A DNA stretch of 64,000 bases from Mycolicibacterium canariasense (GTDB taxonomy: Bacteria > Actinomycetota > Actinomycetes > Mycobacteriales > Mycobacteriaceae). Each line of letters begins with the position of its first letter. Positions within the stretch are counted from its first letter, which is position 1. The stretch spans positions 45,366 to 109,365 of the forward strand of contig NZ_LQOL01000064.1 in the NCBI RefSeq assembly GCF_002101555.1, given 5' to 3'. Shown here piece after piece: positions 1 to 8,618 of the stretch. The translations under genes and the position numbers were made by a program. The notes beneath the pieces were generated by a model. That model did not search any database, had not been told where the DNA came from, and saw nothing but the letters and a program-made list of their open reading frames with translations.

Positions 1-760
1 GGTAGACGAGTTCGCTGAAATCCAGGTCGAATCCGTGCTCGGCCCACTTGTCGGTCACCGACTTCATCCGCTCGCGGACCGCGTCGTGGTCCGCGTCGGT
101 GATACCGGGTACGGCCTCGGCGGCGACCCGGCTGCCCGGAGCGCTGTTCTCGGTGATCAGGTCGAGCAGCCGGTCCTGGGCCTCCGACGGCAGATAGCCG
201 AACAAGCCCTCGGCGATCCATGCGGTCGGTGCCGAGGCGTCGAATCCGGTGGCACGCAACGCCGACATCCAGTCCTCACGCAGGTCCACGGCCACCGCAC
301 GACGCTCCGCGGTCGGCTCGGCGCCCAGGTCGGCCAGTGTCCGCGTCTTGAACTCGATGACATCGGGCTGGTCGATCTCGAACACCACGGTGCCGGCCGG
401 CCAGTCCAGCCGGTAGGCGCGGGCATCCAGGCCCGCGGCCAGGATGACGGCCTGCCGAACCCCGGAAGCCGTTGCCTGCTCGAAGAATTCGTCGAAGAAT
501 CGGGTCCGCGCGGCCATGCCGTCGGCGAACCGCACGATGTTCATCTGCGGGTCGTCGCCCAGATCCGATTCGGTGATCTCACCGTCGACGAGCTTGGTGA
601 AGAAGTCGACGCCGACCGCCCGCACCAGCGGCGCGGCGAACCGGTCATCGATCACCGGCTCCGGTGCCGCCGAGGCGATCGCTCGTGCGGCCGCGACCAT
701 GGTCGCGGTGGCTCCGACGCTGGACGCCAGATCCCAGGTGTCACCGTCTACACGTGGCAT
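1..760 (-). CDS. SAM-dependent methyltransferase, TIGR00027/LCMT-like family (3' end outside window)
   Basis: This is the N-terminal 253 codons of a class I S-adenosylmethionine-dependent methyltransferase of the large mycobacterial TIGR00027 family; the substrate is unknown. Reading leftward from the ATG at 758-760 the protein begins MPRVDGDTWDLASSVGATA. It carries the family blocks GLDARAYRLDWP, VFEIDQPDVIEFK (the acidic SAM-ribose region) and AEGLFGYLP. The stop lies beyond base 1, so the C-terminus is missing only because of the window edge. A methyltransferase of this family (Rv0731c) also sits next to secY in M. tuberculosis, so its position is conserved. No partner genes are visible on its 3' side. 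Confidence 0.88.
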   Translation of the reverse strand, partial: MPRVDGDTWDLASSVGATATMVAAARAIASAAPEPVIDDRFAAPLVRAVGVDFFTKLVDGEITESDLGDDPQMNIVRFADGMAARTRFFDEFFEQATASGVRQAVILAAGLDARAYRLDWPAGTVVFEIDQPDVIEFKTRTLADLGAEPTAERRAVAVDLREDWMSALRATGFDASAPTAWIAEGLFGYLPSEAQDRLLDLITENSAPGSRVAAEAVPGITDADHDAVRERMKSVTDKWAEHGFDLDFSELVY

Positions 761-859
761 CACAAGCCCCCTGTCCCACTTTAGTTAGCTGATGTAATGA
801 ACAAACTCGACTGTACGCCTCGAAACTGAATGCCCATCCAGGCGGCAACCCGGACGGCA

Positions 860-892
860 ACGAGGCCCCCAGCGCAGCGCTGAGGGCCTCGT
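860..892 (-). terminator. Hairpin terminator candidate downstream of the repeat-rich secreted gene
   Basis: A near-perfect 15-bp stem (860-874 with 878-892, one mismatch, 3-base loop) lies 18 bases beyond the stop of the minus-strand gene ending at 910. No T-run follows on the minus strand, so it would be a U-poor terminator of the kind often proposed in mycobacteria. It also lies between two genes read in the same direction. Confidence 0.5.
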
Positions 893-909
893 CGAACAGA
901 GGGCCGGTT

Positions 910-3036
910 TTATGCGGCCGAGCTGTGTTCGCCACCTTCCGACGAAGACGACGACGAGCCGGTCGAGCTGCCGCCCTCGGGCTTGCGGTGCCGGCCGCCG
1001 GTCGAGGATGTGGTCGACGTGCCGGTCGAAGCCGATGCTGTCGAGCCGCTGCCATCGTCCTGGCGGGCGTGCCGGCCGTAGGTCCCGCTGTTGGCGCTGC
1101 CGGCGCTGTGCGTGCTGGTGGTCGAGCCCTTGGTGGTGTCGGTGGCGTCCTTGTCACCGGCCTTGTCGTCGCCGGCCTTGGTATCACCAGGCTGGGTATC
1201 ACCAGTCTTCGTGTCGCCGGCCTTCGTGTCGCCGGCCTTGGTGTCGCCAGGCTTGGTGTCACCGGCCTTGGTATCACCGGTGGAGCCGGATTCGGTGCCC
1301 GAGGAATCCTTGGTGCCACCGGTGGTGCCGCCCGTATCCGTGCCGCCGCCGGTGGCTCCGGTGCCCGCACCTTCGGTGCCGTCCTTGGTGCCCGTATCGG
1401 TCTCCTTGGTGCCGGCGCCCGTGCCCGTCGCCGTCGGGTTCTTGGCGGCCTTGCCGGTCACCGCTTCGGCCGTCGTCGCGCCCTCGACGGGAGTGATGGC
1501 CCCGGCCGCCAGGGTGGTCGGCTTGACGGTCGGGGCGGTGGTGGCGGTCCCCGTGACGATCCAGTGCAGGGTTTGCCCGATGGAACCGGGCAGCCGGCCC
1601 AGTGAGGTGGAGAACGTGTTGAGGGTGTTGGTGATGTTGGTGGGGATGGCGCTCCACTGGCCTTGCAGTACCTGGTTGACGACGGTGAAGGGCAGCAGGC
1701 CGACGTTGACCAGGTTCGAGACCACCTTGAGGATCGAGGTGTAGGTCTTGGTGTCGAATCCGGTGGGCAGCGGTGGGACGCTGCTGGATCCGGTCCAGAG
1801 GCCGATGTTCCAGGCACCCTGCAGCGCGCGGGTGAGCACGTTGTCGGTGGCCGTCGCGTTGGGTGACGCCGCCGCATTGGTCGACACCGTCGCGTTGGCC
1901 GCCGGTGTGGCCAGCACGGCGCCGGCGGTGGCTGCCGTGGCGACCGGGACCGTGCCGTTGATGATCCAGTTCAAGGTCTCCTGGAAGGAGCCGGGGAGCC
2001 GGCCCAGTGAGGTGGAGAACGTGTTGAGGGTGTTGGTGATGTTGGTGGGGATGGCGCTCCACTGGCCTTGCAGTACCTGGTTGGCCACGGTGAAGGGCAG
2101 CAGGCCGACGTTGACCAGGTTCGAGAGCACCTTGAGGATCGAGGTGTAGGTCTTGGTGTCGAATCCGGTGGGCAGCGGTGGGACGCTGCTGGATCCGGTC
2201 CACAGGCCGAAGTTCCAAACACCTTGGAGTGCACGGGAAAGAACATTGTCGGTCGGGGTGGCGGTGGCGCTCGAGGTGGCGCCGGGGGTGGCCGCCAGTG
2301 CGCCGGCGGTGGTCACCGTCGCGGCGGGGACCGTGCCGTTGATGATCCAGTTCAAGGTCTCCTGGAAGGAGCCGGGGAGCCGGCCCAGTGAGGTGGAGAA
2401 CGTGTTGAGGGTGTTGGTGATGTTGGTGGGGATGGCGCTCCACTGGCCCTGTAGTACCTGGTTGGCCACGGTGAAGGGCAGCAGGCCGACGTTGACCAGG
2501 TTCGAGAGCACCTTGAGGATCGAGGTGTAGGTCTTGGTGTCGAATCCGGTGGGCAGCGGTGGGACGCTGCTGGATCCGGTCCACAGGCCGAAGTTCCAAA
2601 CACCTTGGAGTGCACGGGAAAGCACATTATCGGTCGGGGTGGCGCTCGCCGTCACGGTAGTCAACGACGCCTCGTTGGCGTCGGCCAGGATCTTGGTGGC
2701 GGCGACCCGGCCGGCTTCGACCACCGCGGCGGGAACGGCGCCCGCGCCCTTGGTGGCGACTTCGGCTGCGGCACTTGGCGGAAGTGCGAGGATCTCCAGT
2801 TTCGGCTTCGCGGACGCCTCCACAATTGCGGTGCCGAGGGCCGGTTGGTCACCCACCCTCGCGAAGACCAGCCTCAGGTCCGAACGCGCCGCGGCGAGGC
2901 TGACCTCCGCCGTCGAGACGTGTGTCGCGGCCCCGGGGGGCGCACCGGCGGCATGCGCCATCGGTACGCCGGCCGCTGGTACAGAAATGCACACCGCGGT
3001 GAGCGCGGCAACGGGTAACTGCAGGACTGTTCGCAC
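910..3036 (-). CDS. Secreted protein with three near-identical ~103-residue modules and a Gly-Asp-Thr-Lys repeat tail
   Basis: A 708-residue protein of unknown function. It starts at GTG 3036 with AAGGGG a few bases upstream. A signal peptide covers roughly residues 1-30 (hydrophobic core, then AHAA). Residues 31-130 are Ala-rich. Three modules follow at about 134-236, 261-363 and 395-498, each holding NVLSRALQG, LWTGSSSVPPLPTGFDTKTY, VGLLPFTV, QVLQGQWSAIPTNITN and TSLGRLPGS. Modules 1 and 2 are almost identical and module 3 is slightly diverged. The C-terminal ~200 residues are low complexity (Thr, Gly, Lys, Asp, Ser) with GDTKA pentapeptide repeats and a Ser-rich end. It may be a surface or cell-wall protein, but I see no LPXTG motif, lipobox or catalytic motif. 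Confidence 0.85.
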   Translation of the reverse strand: MRTVLQLPVAALTAVCISVPAAGVPMAHAAGAPPGAATHVSTAEVSLAAARSDLRLVFARVGDQPALGTAIVEASAKPKLEILALPPSAAAEVATKGAGAVPAAVVEAGRVAATKILADANEASLTTVTASATPTDNVLSRALQGVWNFGLWTGSSSVPPLPTGFDTKTYTSILKVLSNLVNVGLLPFTVANQVLQGQWSAIPTNITNTLNTFSTSLGRLPGSFQETLNWIINGTVPAATVTTAGALAATPGATSSATATPTDNVLSRALQGVWNFGLWTGSSSVPPLPTGFDTKTYTSILKVLSNLVNVGLLPFTVANQVLQGQWSAIPTNITNTLNTFSTSLGRLPGSFQETLNWIINGTVPVATAATAGAVLATPAANATVSTNAAASPNATATDNVLTRALQGAWNIGLWTGSSSVPPLPTGFDTKTYTSILKVVSNLVNVGLLPFTVVNQVLQGQWSAIPTNITNTLNTFSTSLGRLPGSIGQTLHWIVTGTATTAPTVKPTTLAAGAITPVEGATTAEAVTGKAAKNPTATGTGAGTKETDTGTKDGTEGAGTGATGGGTDTGGTTGGTKDSSGTESGSTGDTKAGDTKPGDTKAGDTKAGDTKTGDTQPGDTKAGDDKAGDKDATDTTKGSTTSTHSAGSANSGTYGRHARQDDGSGSTASASTGTSTTSSTGGRHRKPEGGSSTGSSSSSSEGGEHSSAA
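1151..1280 (-). repeat. 15-bp short tandem repeats encoding GDTKA/GDTKP pentapeptides
   Basis: About eight imperfect 15-base units, each coding for GDTKA, GDTKP, GDTKT or GDTQP, lie inside the secreted repeat gene. The unit length is a multiple of three, so gain or loss of units would keep the frame. The array is therefore a likely site of length variation between strains. Confidence 0.8.
1543..2637 (-). repeat. Three tandem ~310-bp modules inside the secreted repeat gene
   Basis: Copies lie at about 2329-2637, 1948-2256 and 1543-1854. Copies 1 and 2 are nearly identical in DNA over almost their whole length, including synonymous positions, while their linkers differ. That pattern suggests recent duplication or gene conversion. 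The repeat periods are 127 and 135 codons. Confidence 0.85.
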
Positions 3037-3390
3037 CGGAACCCCTTATTGATTGCTCGACTGATCGAGATGAATGTACGCAAGAAAACTTGCTGCGATG
3101 GCTGACTTTAGCAAGAGTTCTGCTCGTCGTCAGCGACGGTACCGATAGCCCTTGAGGCGGTTATTACCCTGTGAACTATGGGAATTGGATGATCTTGGTA
3201 AGAGGTGAACGGGAGTTTTACGCATGACGAATCGGTGATGTCTGGTATTTGCTGAAACAGATTCTGTTCGCTTGCCGGACGTCTCGCGGCGGGGCCGACG
3301 ACGTGGGGCACCGTCGCGCTCGCGACGACGCGGAGGCCGCGCCCCGTCGCGCCGAAGCTGTTGGCGCGCGGCCTCTCTCGTCGTCATGTA
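3037..3390. other. 354-bp intergenic region, promoter side of the repeat-rich gene
   Basis: No convincing gene lies here; the short open frames are Arg-rich shadows. The part next to 3036 should hold the promoter of the secreted repeat gene. The part next to 3391 follows the stop of the Pro-rich gene. The sequence around 3060-3250 is less GC-rich than its surroundings, as expected for a promoter, but I cannot place -35/-10 boxes with confidence. Confidence 0.4.
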
Positions 3391-4086
3391 TCAGCCCGGC
3401 GGTGCCGGTGCCGGAACAGGTGGCGCACCGTCCGGCGGCGGTGGGGGATCGGGCAGGTACTGCACGAGGCCGGGCGGAATATTGGTGCCCGGGGGTGGCG
3501 CGGTACCGGGCAGTGGCTCGCCGAGCTGCTGCTGCGGCATCTGACCGAGCAATCCACCGCGGAGCCTGCCGTCGCGGTACATGTCGATGTAGCGGCCGAA
3601 CCATTCCCGCTTGCTCACATCGGCATTCTCCTGGCCGGGTTCGACATCGAACTGTTCGCACTTGCCCGGCGCCGAGGGCACCAGACACTGCGGGAGTCCA
3701 TAGGCGTTGTTGAACACGTTCAGGTTCGGCGGGGTGCCCGGGTTGGCGCCGGGGGCCGAGGGGACCGGGAGCTGACCGAGCACGGTATCCCGATCCAGCC
3801 CGGTGACCGGGGGTGCACCGAGTGCACCGCTGACCGGGGCCGGCGGTAGACCGTTCTGTGCCAACACGTTGAAACCATCGGCGCCCAGTGGTGCACCGAT
3901 CACGGGCACCGTCGGTCCGGGCGGTGGCGGCGGCGCGGGATCACCCGGCGCGGGTAGCGGATCCGGGGCCGGTGGGTCGGCAACGGCGGCCGCCGGGAAG
4001 GCGACCGCCGTTGCCAGTCCGGCCAAACCTGCTGCCACCGCGACCGCGAACCGGTTGCGGACAAAGCGATCTGGCGTAACGGTCAT
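3391..4086 (-). CDS. Pro-rich secreted protein of unknown function
   Basis: A 231-residue protein starting MTVTPDRFVRNRFAVAVAAG. A signal peptide covers roughly residues 1-36 (hydrophobic stretch, then AVADPPAP). A Pro/Ala/Gly-rich stretch follows to about residue 65. The middle is more ordered and has two Cys that could form a disulfide (GLPQCLVPSAPGKCEQFDV), followed by SKREWFGRYIDMYRDGRL. The tail is Pro-rich. I do not recognise a named domain. It stops a few bases from the start of the upstream MspA-like porin ending at 4094, so the two may share a transcript and both would act at the envelope. Confidence 0.8.
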   Translation of the reverse strand: MTVTPDRFVRNRFAVAVAAGLAGLATAVAFPAAAVADPPAPDPLPAPGDPAPPPPPGPTVPVIGAPLGADGFNVLAQNGLPPAPVSGALGAPPVTGLDRDTVLGQLPVPSAPGANPGTPPNLNVFNNAYGLPQCLVPSAPGKCEQFDVEPGQENADVSKREWFGRYIDMYRDGRLRGGLLGQMPQQQLGEPLPGTAPPPGTNIPPGLVQYLPDPPPPPDGAPPVPAPAPPG

Positions 4087-4093
4087 GGTGACG

Positions 4094-4753
4094 TCAGACA
4101 GACTTGGTCACGCCGTAGTAGGCCACGATGTCGTCGGTGTCCTCGGTGGAGCTCGTCAGCGTGGCGTAGGAGCGCAGGAACGACTGACCGACGCAGCCGT
4201 CGACCTTGATGTGCGTGTCCTTCAAGGTGACGCGCACCGGCGCCGCCTTGTACTCCTTCTTGTCGACGACGACGTTGGACACGGTGCCCGGCTTGGGATG
4301 GATCTCCAGGGTGCCCGAGATCGGGAACGAGACACCGGTCGGGACGACACCGGTGACCAGGCCGAAGTTGACCTGGGCACCGACCTGGCCGATCAGGCGG
4401 ACCTGGCCGAGCTCGATACCGCAACCGATCTGGTAGCCGGCCTCCAGCGTGCCGCCCTTGAGCGTGGTCTTGCCCTTACCGGTGACTGTCCCGGTGAACG
4501 TGCCACCCACCAGGTACTCGCGCGACGAGACGGCGGTCGTCAGCGGCGCGACGGGCAGCTGGGTCTCGTCCTTGGCAGCGACGGTCAGCACCCAGCCGTC
4601 CGGGGTGGTGACGACGCCGGGCTCGGCCGATGCCACGACACCGTTGTCCGGCGGCGGGCCGGCGTCCCCGGCCGGCGGGTCGGCCAGCGCGAGCGGTGCG
4701 GTCACGAGCGGGAGCGCCATGCAAGTGGCCGCAATGGCAAAACGCTTCAACAT
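4094..4753 (-). CDS. MspA-family porin
   Basis: A 219-residue outer-membrane (mycomembrane) channel of the MspA family, which carries small hydrophilic solutes in fast-growing mycobacteria. I chose the ATG at 4753 (MLKRFAIAATCMALPLV) because GGAAGAA lies just upstream; an in-frame start at 4801 would add 16 residues with no such site. A signal peptide ends near ALADPPAG. Family landmarks are TPDGWVLTVAAKDETQLPVAPL, SREYLVGGTFTG, the GCGI segment and the C-terminal GQSFLRSYATLTSSTEDTDD. A frameshifted paralogue lies 28 bases upstream in the same direction. Confidence 0.93.
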   Translation of the reverse strand: MLKRFAIAATCMALPLVTAPLALADPPAGDAGPPPDNGVVASAEPGVVTTPDGWVLTVAAKDETQLPVAPLTTAVSSREYLVGGTFTGTVTGKGKTTLKGGTLEAGYQIGCGIELGQVRLIGQVGAQVNFGLVTGVVPTGVSFPISGTLEIHPKPGTVSNVVVDKKEYKAAPVRVTLKDTHIKVDGCVGQSFLRSYATLTSSTEDTDDIVAYYGVTKSV

Positions 4754-4781
4754 GTTTTCTTCCGTTCCGGTTGGCAGGTGG

Positions 4782-5470
4782 TCAGACGGCCTTGGTGACA
4801 CCGAGATAGGTGATCACGTCGTCGGTGTTGTCGGTCGAACTCGTCAGCGTGGCGTACGAGCGGATGAACGACTGACCGGCGCACTGATCGGTCTTGATGC
4901 GCACGCCGGTGATGGTGACGCGGGCCGTGGTGCCCTTGAACTTCTTCTTGTCGATGGCGACCGTGGTCACCGTGCCCGGCTTCAGGTAGATCTTGCCCTG
5001 CAGGGAAACGCCAATACCGGTGGTGGCGTTGGTGAACGGGAGGTTGATGCCCGGGCTGAGGCTGGCGCCGGGGTTGATCTCGGTCTCGTCGGAGATGATG
5101 CCGCAGCCGATCTGCTCACCGGCCTCAAGGGTGCCGCCGTTCAGTTTGGTCTTGCCCCGCCGGTGATCTTGCCGGTGAAGGTGCCGGCAATCAGGTACTC
5201 GCGCGACGAGACGGCGGTGGTGAGCGGTGCCACCGGCAGCTGGGTCTCGTTGCTTCCGGACACCTCCAGGTGCCAGCCGTCCGGGGTGTTCAGCACACCC
5301 GGGGCGCCGGACGGAACCGCACCCTCGGGCGGCAGGGGGTTGGTGGGATCCACTGGCACAATTGCAGAGTCGGGGGCCGGGGGAGGCGGCACCGGGTCCG
5401 CCAGCGCGAGAGGTGCAGTCGCAACCGGCACCAGCACGCAGGCAGCCAGAGCGGCAAGTTGGTTCATCAT
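4782..5470 (-). pseudogene. MspA-like porin gene with a -1 frameshift in a short C-tract
   Basis: This is a second MspA-like gene. It starts at ATG 5470 (or 5467) with MNQLAALAACVLVPVATAP, has a signal peptide and a Pro-rich stretch, and aligns with the neighbouring porin through SREYLIAGTFTGKITGG. The frame then reads ARPN and stops at 5141. The remaining porin sequence (KTKLNGGTLEAG, EQIGCGIISDETE, then the C-terminus GQSFIRSYATLTSSTDNTDD ending at 4782) continues intact in another frame. One extra base in the C-tract at 5155-5158 (G-tract on the coding strand) would restore a full-length porin. The downstream half shows no other decay. The shift could be real and recent, or a sequencing error. 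Confidence 0.8.
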
Positions 5471-5821
5471 GGTGGTGAAATCGCCCTCTCGTGGTCGAAT
5501 CCAGAGTTCAACGGATGTGTAACGAATACGTCGCGAGGAAGCGTCCAATGACCGGGTTTCCGAACGGTGAACGGAGCGCGAACAATTCACGCCCTGTTCC
5601 CGTCGAGTGAGCGTCTTCGAGCTGGGGTTCTTTTGGGAATCACAGTATGCCCCAATGATTTCCACAGACCGACGCAAACCAATGGACGGTAGATGGAAGC
5701 TGCCCGTTGGGTGTTCGTTCACCGTTCGGACATGTGGTGAATGGACCGTGTGTCGAGTTGCCGTCTCGGCGCCGGTTCACCCGGCCGGGACCGTGAACCG
5801 AACGTATGTGGAGGAACAGTC
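5471..5821. other. 351-bp divergent intergenic region between porin and exported-protein genes
   Basis: I find no credible gene here. Open frames that cross it are upstream extensions of the frameshifted porin frame or shadows. The region must hold the promoter of the minus-strand porin (start 5470) and of the plus-strand exported protein (start 5822, preceded by GGAGGAAC). No clear operator was seen. Confidence 0.4.
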
Positions 5822-6376
5822 GTGAAGTCATCTCGGTTGGTCGCCTGGACCGGAAGGGCCGGGGTGGTGTCGATCGTCGCGTTCGGCATCGGACTGGCCG
5901 GCGCCGTCACCGCACACGCCGACGATGCCGATTCCGACACCGCGGCGCCCGGGCCGGCGGCACAGGCAGTGCAGGCTCAGGTCGGAGCGGTCACTTCGGA
6001 GAATGCCGATCCCGCGGCGGTCGCGGCATGCGGGCAGTTCGCCCAGGTGCTCGATGGTTCCGCCCAGTACTACGGGGACTTTGCCGACTCGCTCGAGGGA
6101 TCGGACTACAACGATCCGGCCGTGGCCAGCAGCAACGCGACCGGCCGGATGGCGTTGCGCCAGGCGGCCGGTACGGCGATGGATGCCGCGAACACGCCGG
6201 GCCTGACACCGGACATTTCCGACCCGATGCGGACCTGGTCGCTGGGCGCCACCAAGCTGCTGGTGAAGATGGGGTTGCGCATTCCCGGCGACAGCCTCAA
6301 CAGCACCGCCACCGAGATGAACAACCAGGCCACCAAAGTCCAGGAAGCCTGCGCCGCGGCCGGGACGCACGCCTGA
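5822..6376 (+). CDS. Small exported protein of unknown function
   Basis: A 184-residue protein. I set the start at GTG 5822 because GGAGGAAC lies just before it and the N-terminus then reads as a signal peptide (VKSSRLVAWTGRAG, hydrophobic core, cleavage near AHADDADS). An upstream ATG at 5741 would add 27 non-conserved-looking residues. The mature part is Ala-rich and probably helical, with one Cys near the start (AACGQFAQVLDG) and one near the end (QEACAAAG) that could pair. It ends 4 bases before the lipoprotein gene, so the two are probably cotranscribed. I do not recognise the family. Confidence 0.82.
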   Translation: MKSSRLVAWTGRAGVVSIVAFGIGLAGAVTAHADDADSDTAAPGPAAQAVQAQVGAVTSENADPAAVAACGQFAQVLDGSAQYYGDFADSLEGSDYNDPAVASSNATGRMALRQAAGTAMDAANTPGLTPDISDPMRTWSLGATKLLVKMGLRIPGDSLNSTATEMNNQATKVQEACAAAGTHA

Positions 6377-6380
6377 CCCG

Positions 6381-7064
6381 GTGAAGATCATCGTTGTGGG
6401 GGCGCTCGCCCTCGCCCTCGGATTGACAGGATGCTCGTCGGGATCGGAGTCGGGTGCCGTCGCGGCCCCCAAGCCCGTGGCCGACTCGGCGCTGCCGGGA
6501 TTGCTGCTGAGCGCCAAGGACGTGGACGCGATCATGGGGACCTCCGGCATGACACCGCAGAACCCGGTCGATGTGATGGGCGATCGCCGGAACCTGCTGC
6601 CCAACCTCAACTGCCTCGGCGTGTGGCAGGTCAACGAGGCCCCGATCTACGACCCCAGCCACTACAAGTCGCTGCGCCAGCAAATGTTGCGCACGCCCAA
6701 CAGCGACCAATGGGACAGCCTCGTGGTGCAGTCGGCGGTCACCTACCGCACCGCCGACGCAGCCCGGGCGTTCTTCGACGATTCGGCCGGCCGGTGGTCC
6801 AAGTGCACCAACCACACCGTCAACATCCGGCTCAACGAACAGACGCTGCCCAAGTGGGTGAGCGGCCCCCTGGACAAGTCGGACAGCGTGCTCGCGATGC
6901 CGTACACCCGCACGGCCGGCGACCAGATCCGGTCCTGCCAGCGCGCGCTGGCCGTCGCCGCCAACCTGATCCTCGACGTCCAGGCCTGCAAACCGCAACA
7001 ACAGCAGCCCGTCACGGCGGCCGCCGACATCGCCGCCGCGATCGAGGCGAAGATGCCCCGATGA
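6381..7064 (+). CDS. Lipoprotein with PknH_C-like sensor domain
   Basis: A 227-residue lipoprotein with a short signal and lipobox LTGC at about residues 15-18 (MKIIVVGALALALGLTGCSS), so it should be anchored in the envelope through diacylglyceryl-Cys. The rest matches the extracellular domain shared with the sensor of kinase PknH and with many mycobacterial lipoproteins: LLLSAKDVDAIMGTSGM near residue 45, NCLGVWQ, VTYRTADAARAFF, and Cys residues at WSKC, SCQRAL and QACK that would form two disulfides. It starts 5 bases after the preceding exported protein. The ligand is unknown. Confidence 0.88.
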   Translation: MKIIVVGALALALGLTGCSSGSESGAVAAPKPVADSALPGLLLSAKDVDAIMGTSGMTPQNPVDVMGDRRNLLPNLNCLGVWQVNEAPIYDPSHYKSLRQQMLRTPNSDQWDSLVVQSAVTYRTADAARAFFDDSAGRWSKCTNHTVNIRLNEQTLPKWVSGPLDKSDSVLAMPYTRTAGDQIRSCQRALAVAANLILDVQACKPQQQQPVTAAADIAAAIEAKMPR

Positions 7065-7276
7065 TCGCCCGGATGACGAGGTGTGCGGCCGGGTGCCGTC
7101 CGTTCCACCGGGGACGGGACAGCGGCGGCCAACTGTTACTCTCGTAGACTGTTTGACGCGCGACTGTTCAGGCTGGAAGCAGCTGAACCGGGCACCGCGC
7201 ACGACTTGACCAAAACGCTGGATCAACCAGCCCCATTGGCACGCCGCGACAAGTGCTCGGCTGCGCAGGAGGAAGA

Positions 7277-8602
7277 GTGCTTTCGGCTTTCATCTCGTCA
7301 TTGCGGACGGCCGACCTCAGGCGCAAGATCCTGTTCACGCTGGCAATCGTGATCCTCTACCGGGTCGGCGCATCGATCCCGTCGCCCGGCGTCAACTACC
7401 CCAACGTGCAGAAGTGCATCGAGCAGGTCAGTGGTGGCAGTTCCGCGCAGATCTACTCGCTGATCAACCTGTTCTCCGGCGGTGCACTGCTGCAGCTGAC
7501 GGTGTTCGCCGTCGGCGTGATGCCCTACATCACGGCCAGCATCATCGTGCAGCTGCTGACGGTGGTGATCCCGCGGTTCGAGCAGCTGCGTAAAGAAGGC
7601 CAGGCCGGCCAGGCCAAGATGACGCAGTACACGCGCTACCTGGCGGTCGCGCTGGCCATCCTGCAGGGCACCAGCATCGTGGCACTGGCCGCCAACGGTG
7701 GCCTGCTGCAGGGCTGCAACCTCGACATCATCGATGACACGTCGATCTTCGGCTTGATCGTCATCGTGCTGGTGCTCACGGCCGGTGCCTCGCTCGTCAT
7801 GTGGATGGGTGAGCTGGTCACCGAGCGCGGTATCGGCAACGGCATGTCACTGCTGATCTTCGCCGGTATCGCCGCCCGCATCCCGTCCGAGGGCAAGACG
7901 ATCCTGGACAGCCGCGGCGGGATCGTCTTCGCCGCCGTCTGTGTGGCCGCCCTGGCGATCATCGTCGGTGTGGTGTTCGTCGAGCAGGGCCAGCGCCGGA
8001 TCCCGGTGCAGTACGCCAAGCGCATGGTCGGCCGACGCATGTACGGCGGTACCTCGACCTACCTGCCGTTGAAGGTCAACCAGGCCGGCGTCATCCCGGT
8101 GATCTTCGCGTCCTCGCTGATCTACATCCCGCACCTGATCACCCAGCTGATCCAGAGCGGCCGGTCCGAGCCGAGTAACGGCTGGTGGGACCGGTTCGTG
8201 GCCAACTACCTGACCAACCCTGCCGACCCGGTCTACATCGCGATCTACTTCGGCCTGATCATCTTCTTCACCTACTTCTACGTCTCCATCACGTTCAACC
8301 CCGACGAGCGGGCGGACGAGATGAAGAAGTTCGGTGGCTTCATCCCCGGTATCCGGCCCGGTAAGCCGACCGCGGACTACCTGCGCTATGTGCTGAGCCG
8401 TATTACTCTTCCGGGATCGATCTACCTCGGTGTGATCGCCGTACTGCCCAACCTCTTCCTGGAGATCGGTAACTCCGGGTCGGTACAGAACCTGCCGTTC
8501 GGTGGGACGGCGGTACTGATCATGATCGGTGTCGGCCTGGATACGGTCAAACAGATCGAGAGCCAGCTCATGCAGCGCAACTACGAGGGTTTCTTGAAGT
8601 GA
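7277..8602 (+). CDS. secY: Preprotein translocase subunit SecY
   Basis: The 441-residue central channel of the SecYEG translocon, with about ten membrane segments. The start is GTG 7277 (VLSAFISSLRTADLRRKILFT), preceded by GGAGGAAGA, giving the usual mycobacterial length. Family signatures are ALLQLTVFAVGVMPYITASI, QLLTVVIPRFEQLRKEGQAG, the cytosolic loop ending FGGFIPGIRPGKPTADYL, and LMQRNYEGFLK at the end. It heads a secY-adk-map run, the 3' end of the usual spc gene order; the ribosomal genes that normally precede it are not immediately upstream in this window. Confidence 0.98.
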   Translation: MLSAFISSLRTADLRRKILFTLAIVILYRVGASIPSPGVNYPNVQKCIEQVSGGSSAQIYSLINLFSGGALLQLTVFAVGVMPYITASIIVQLLTVVIPRFEQLRKEGQAGQAKMTQYTRYLAVALAILQGTSIVALAANGGLLQGCNLDIIDDTSIFGLIVIVLVLTAGASLVMWMGELVTERGIGNGMSLLIFAGIAARIPSEGKTILDSRGGIVFAAVCVAALAIIVGVVFVEQGQRRIPVQYAKRMVGRRMYGGTSTYLPLKVNQAGVIPVIFASSLIYIPHLITQLIQSGRSEPSNGWWDRFVANYLTNPADPVYIAIYFGLIIFFTYFYVSITFNPDERADEMKKFGGFIPGIRPGKPTADYLRYVLSRITLPGSIYLGVIAVLPNLFLEIGNSGSVQNLPFGGTAVLIMIGVGLDTVKQIESQLMQRNYEGFLK

Positions 8603-8618
8603 GAGAGGGTTCCCCAAA

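Noticed and set aside
1151..1280. Short repeats resembling a CRISPR array
   Set aside because: The 15-base units are direct, without spacers, and encode in-frame GDTKA pentapeptides of the secreted protein.
4782..4970. Independent 62-residue gene
   Set aside because: It is the C-terminal part of the frameshifted porin (GQSFIRSYATLTSSTDNTDD matches the intact neighbour).
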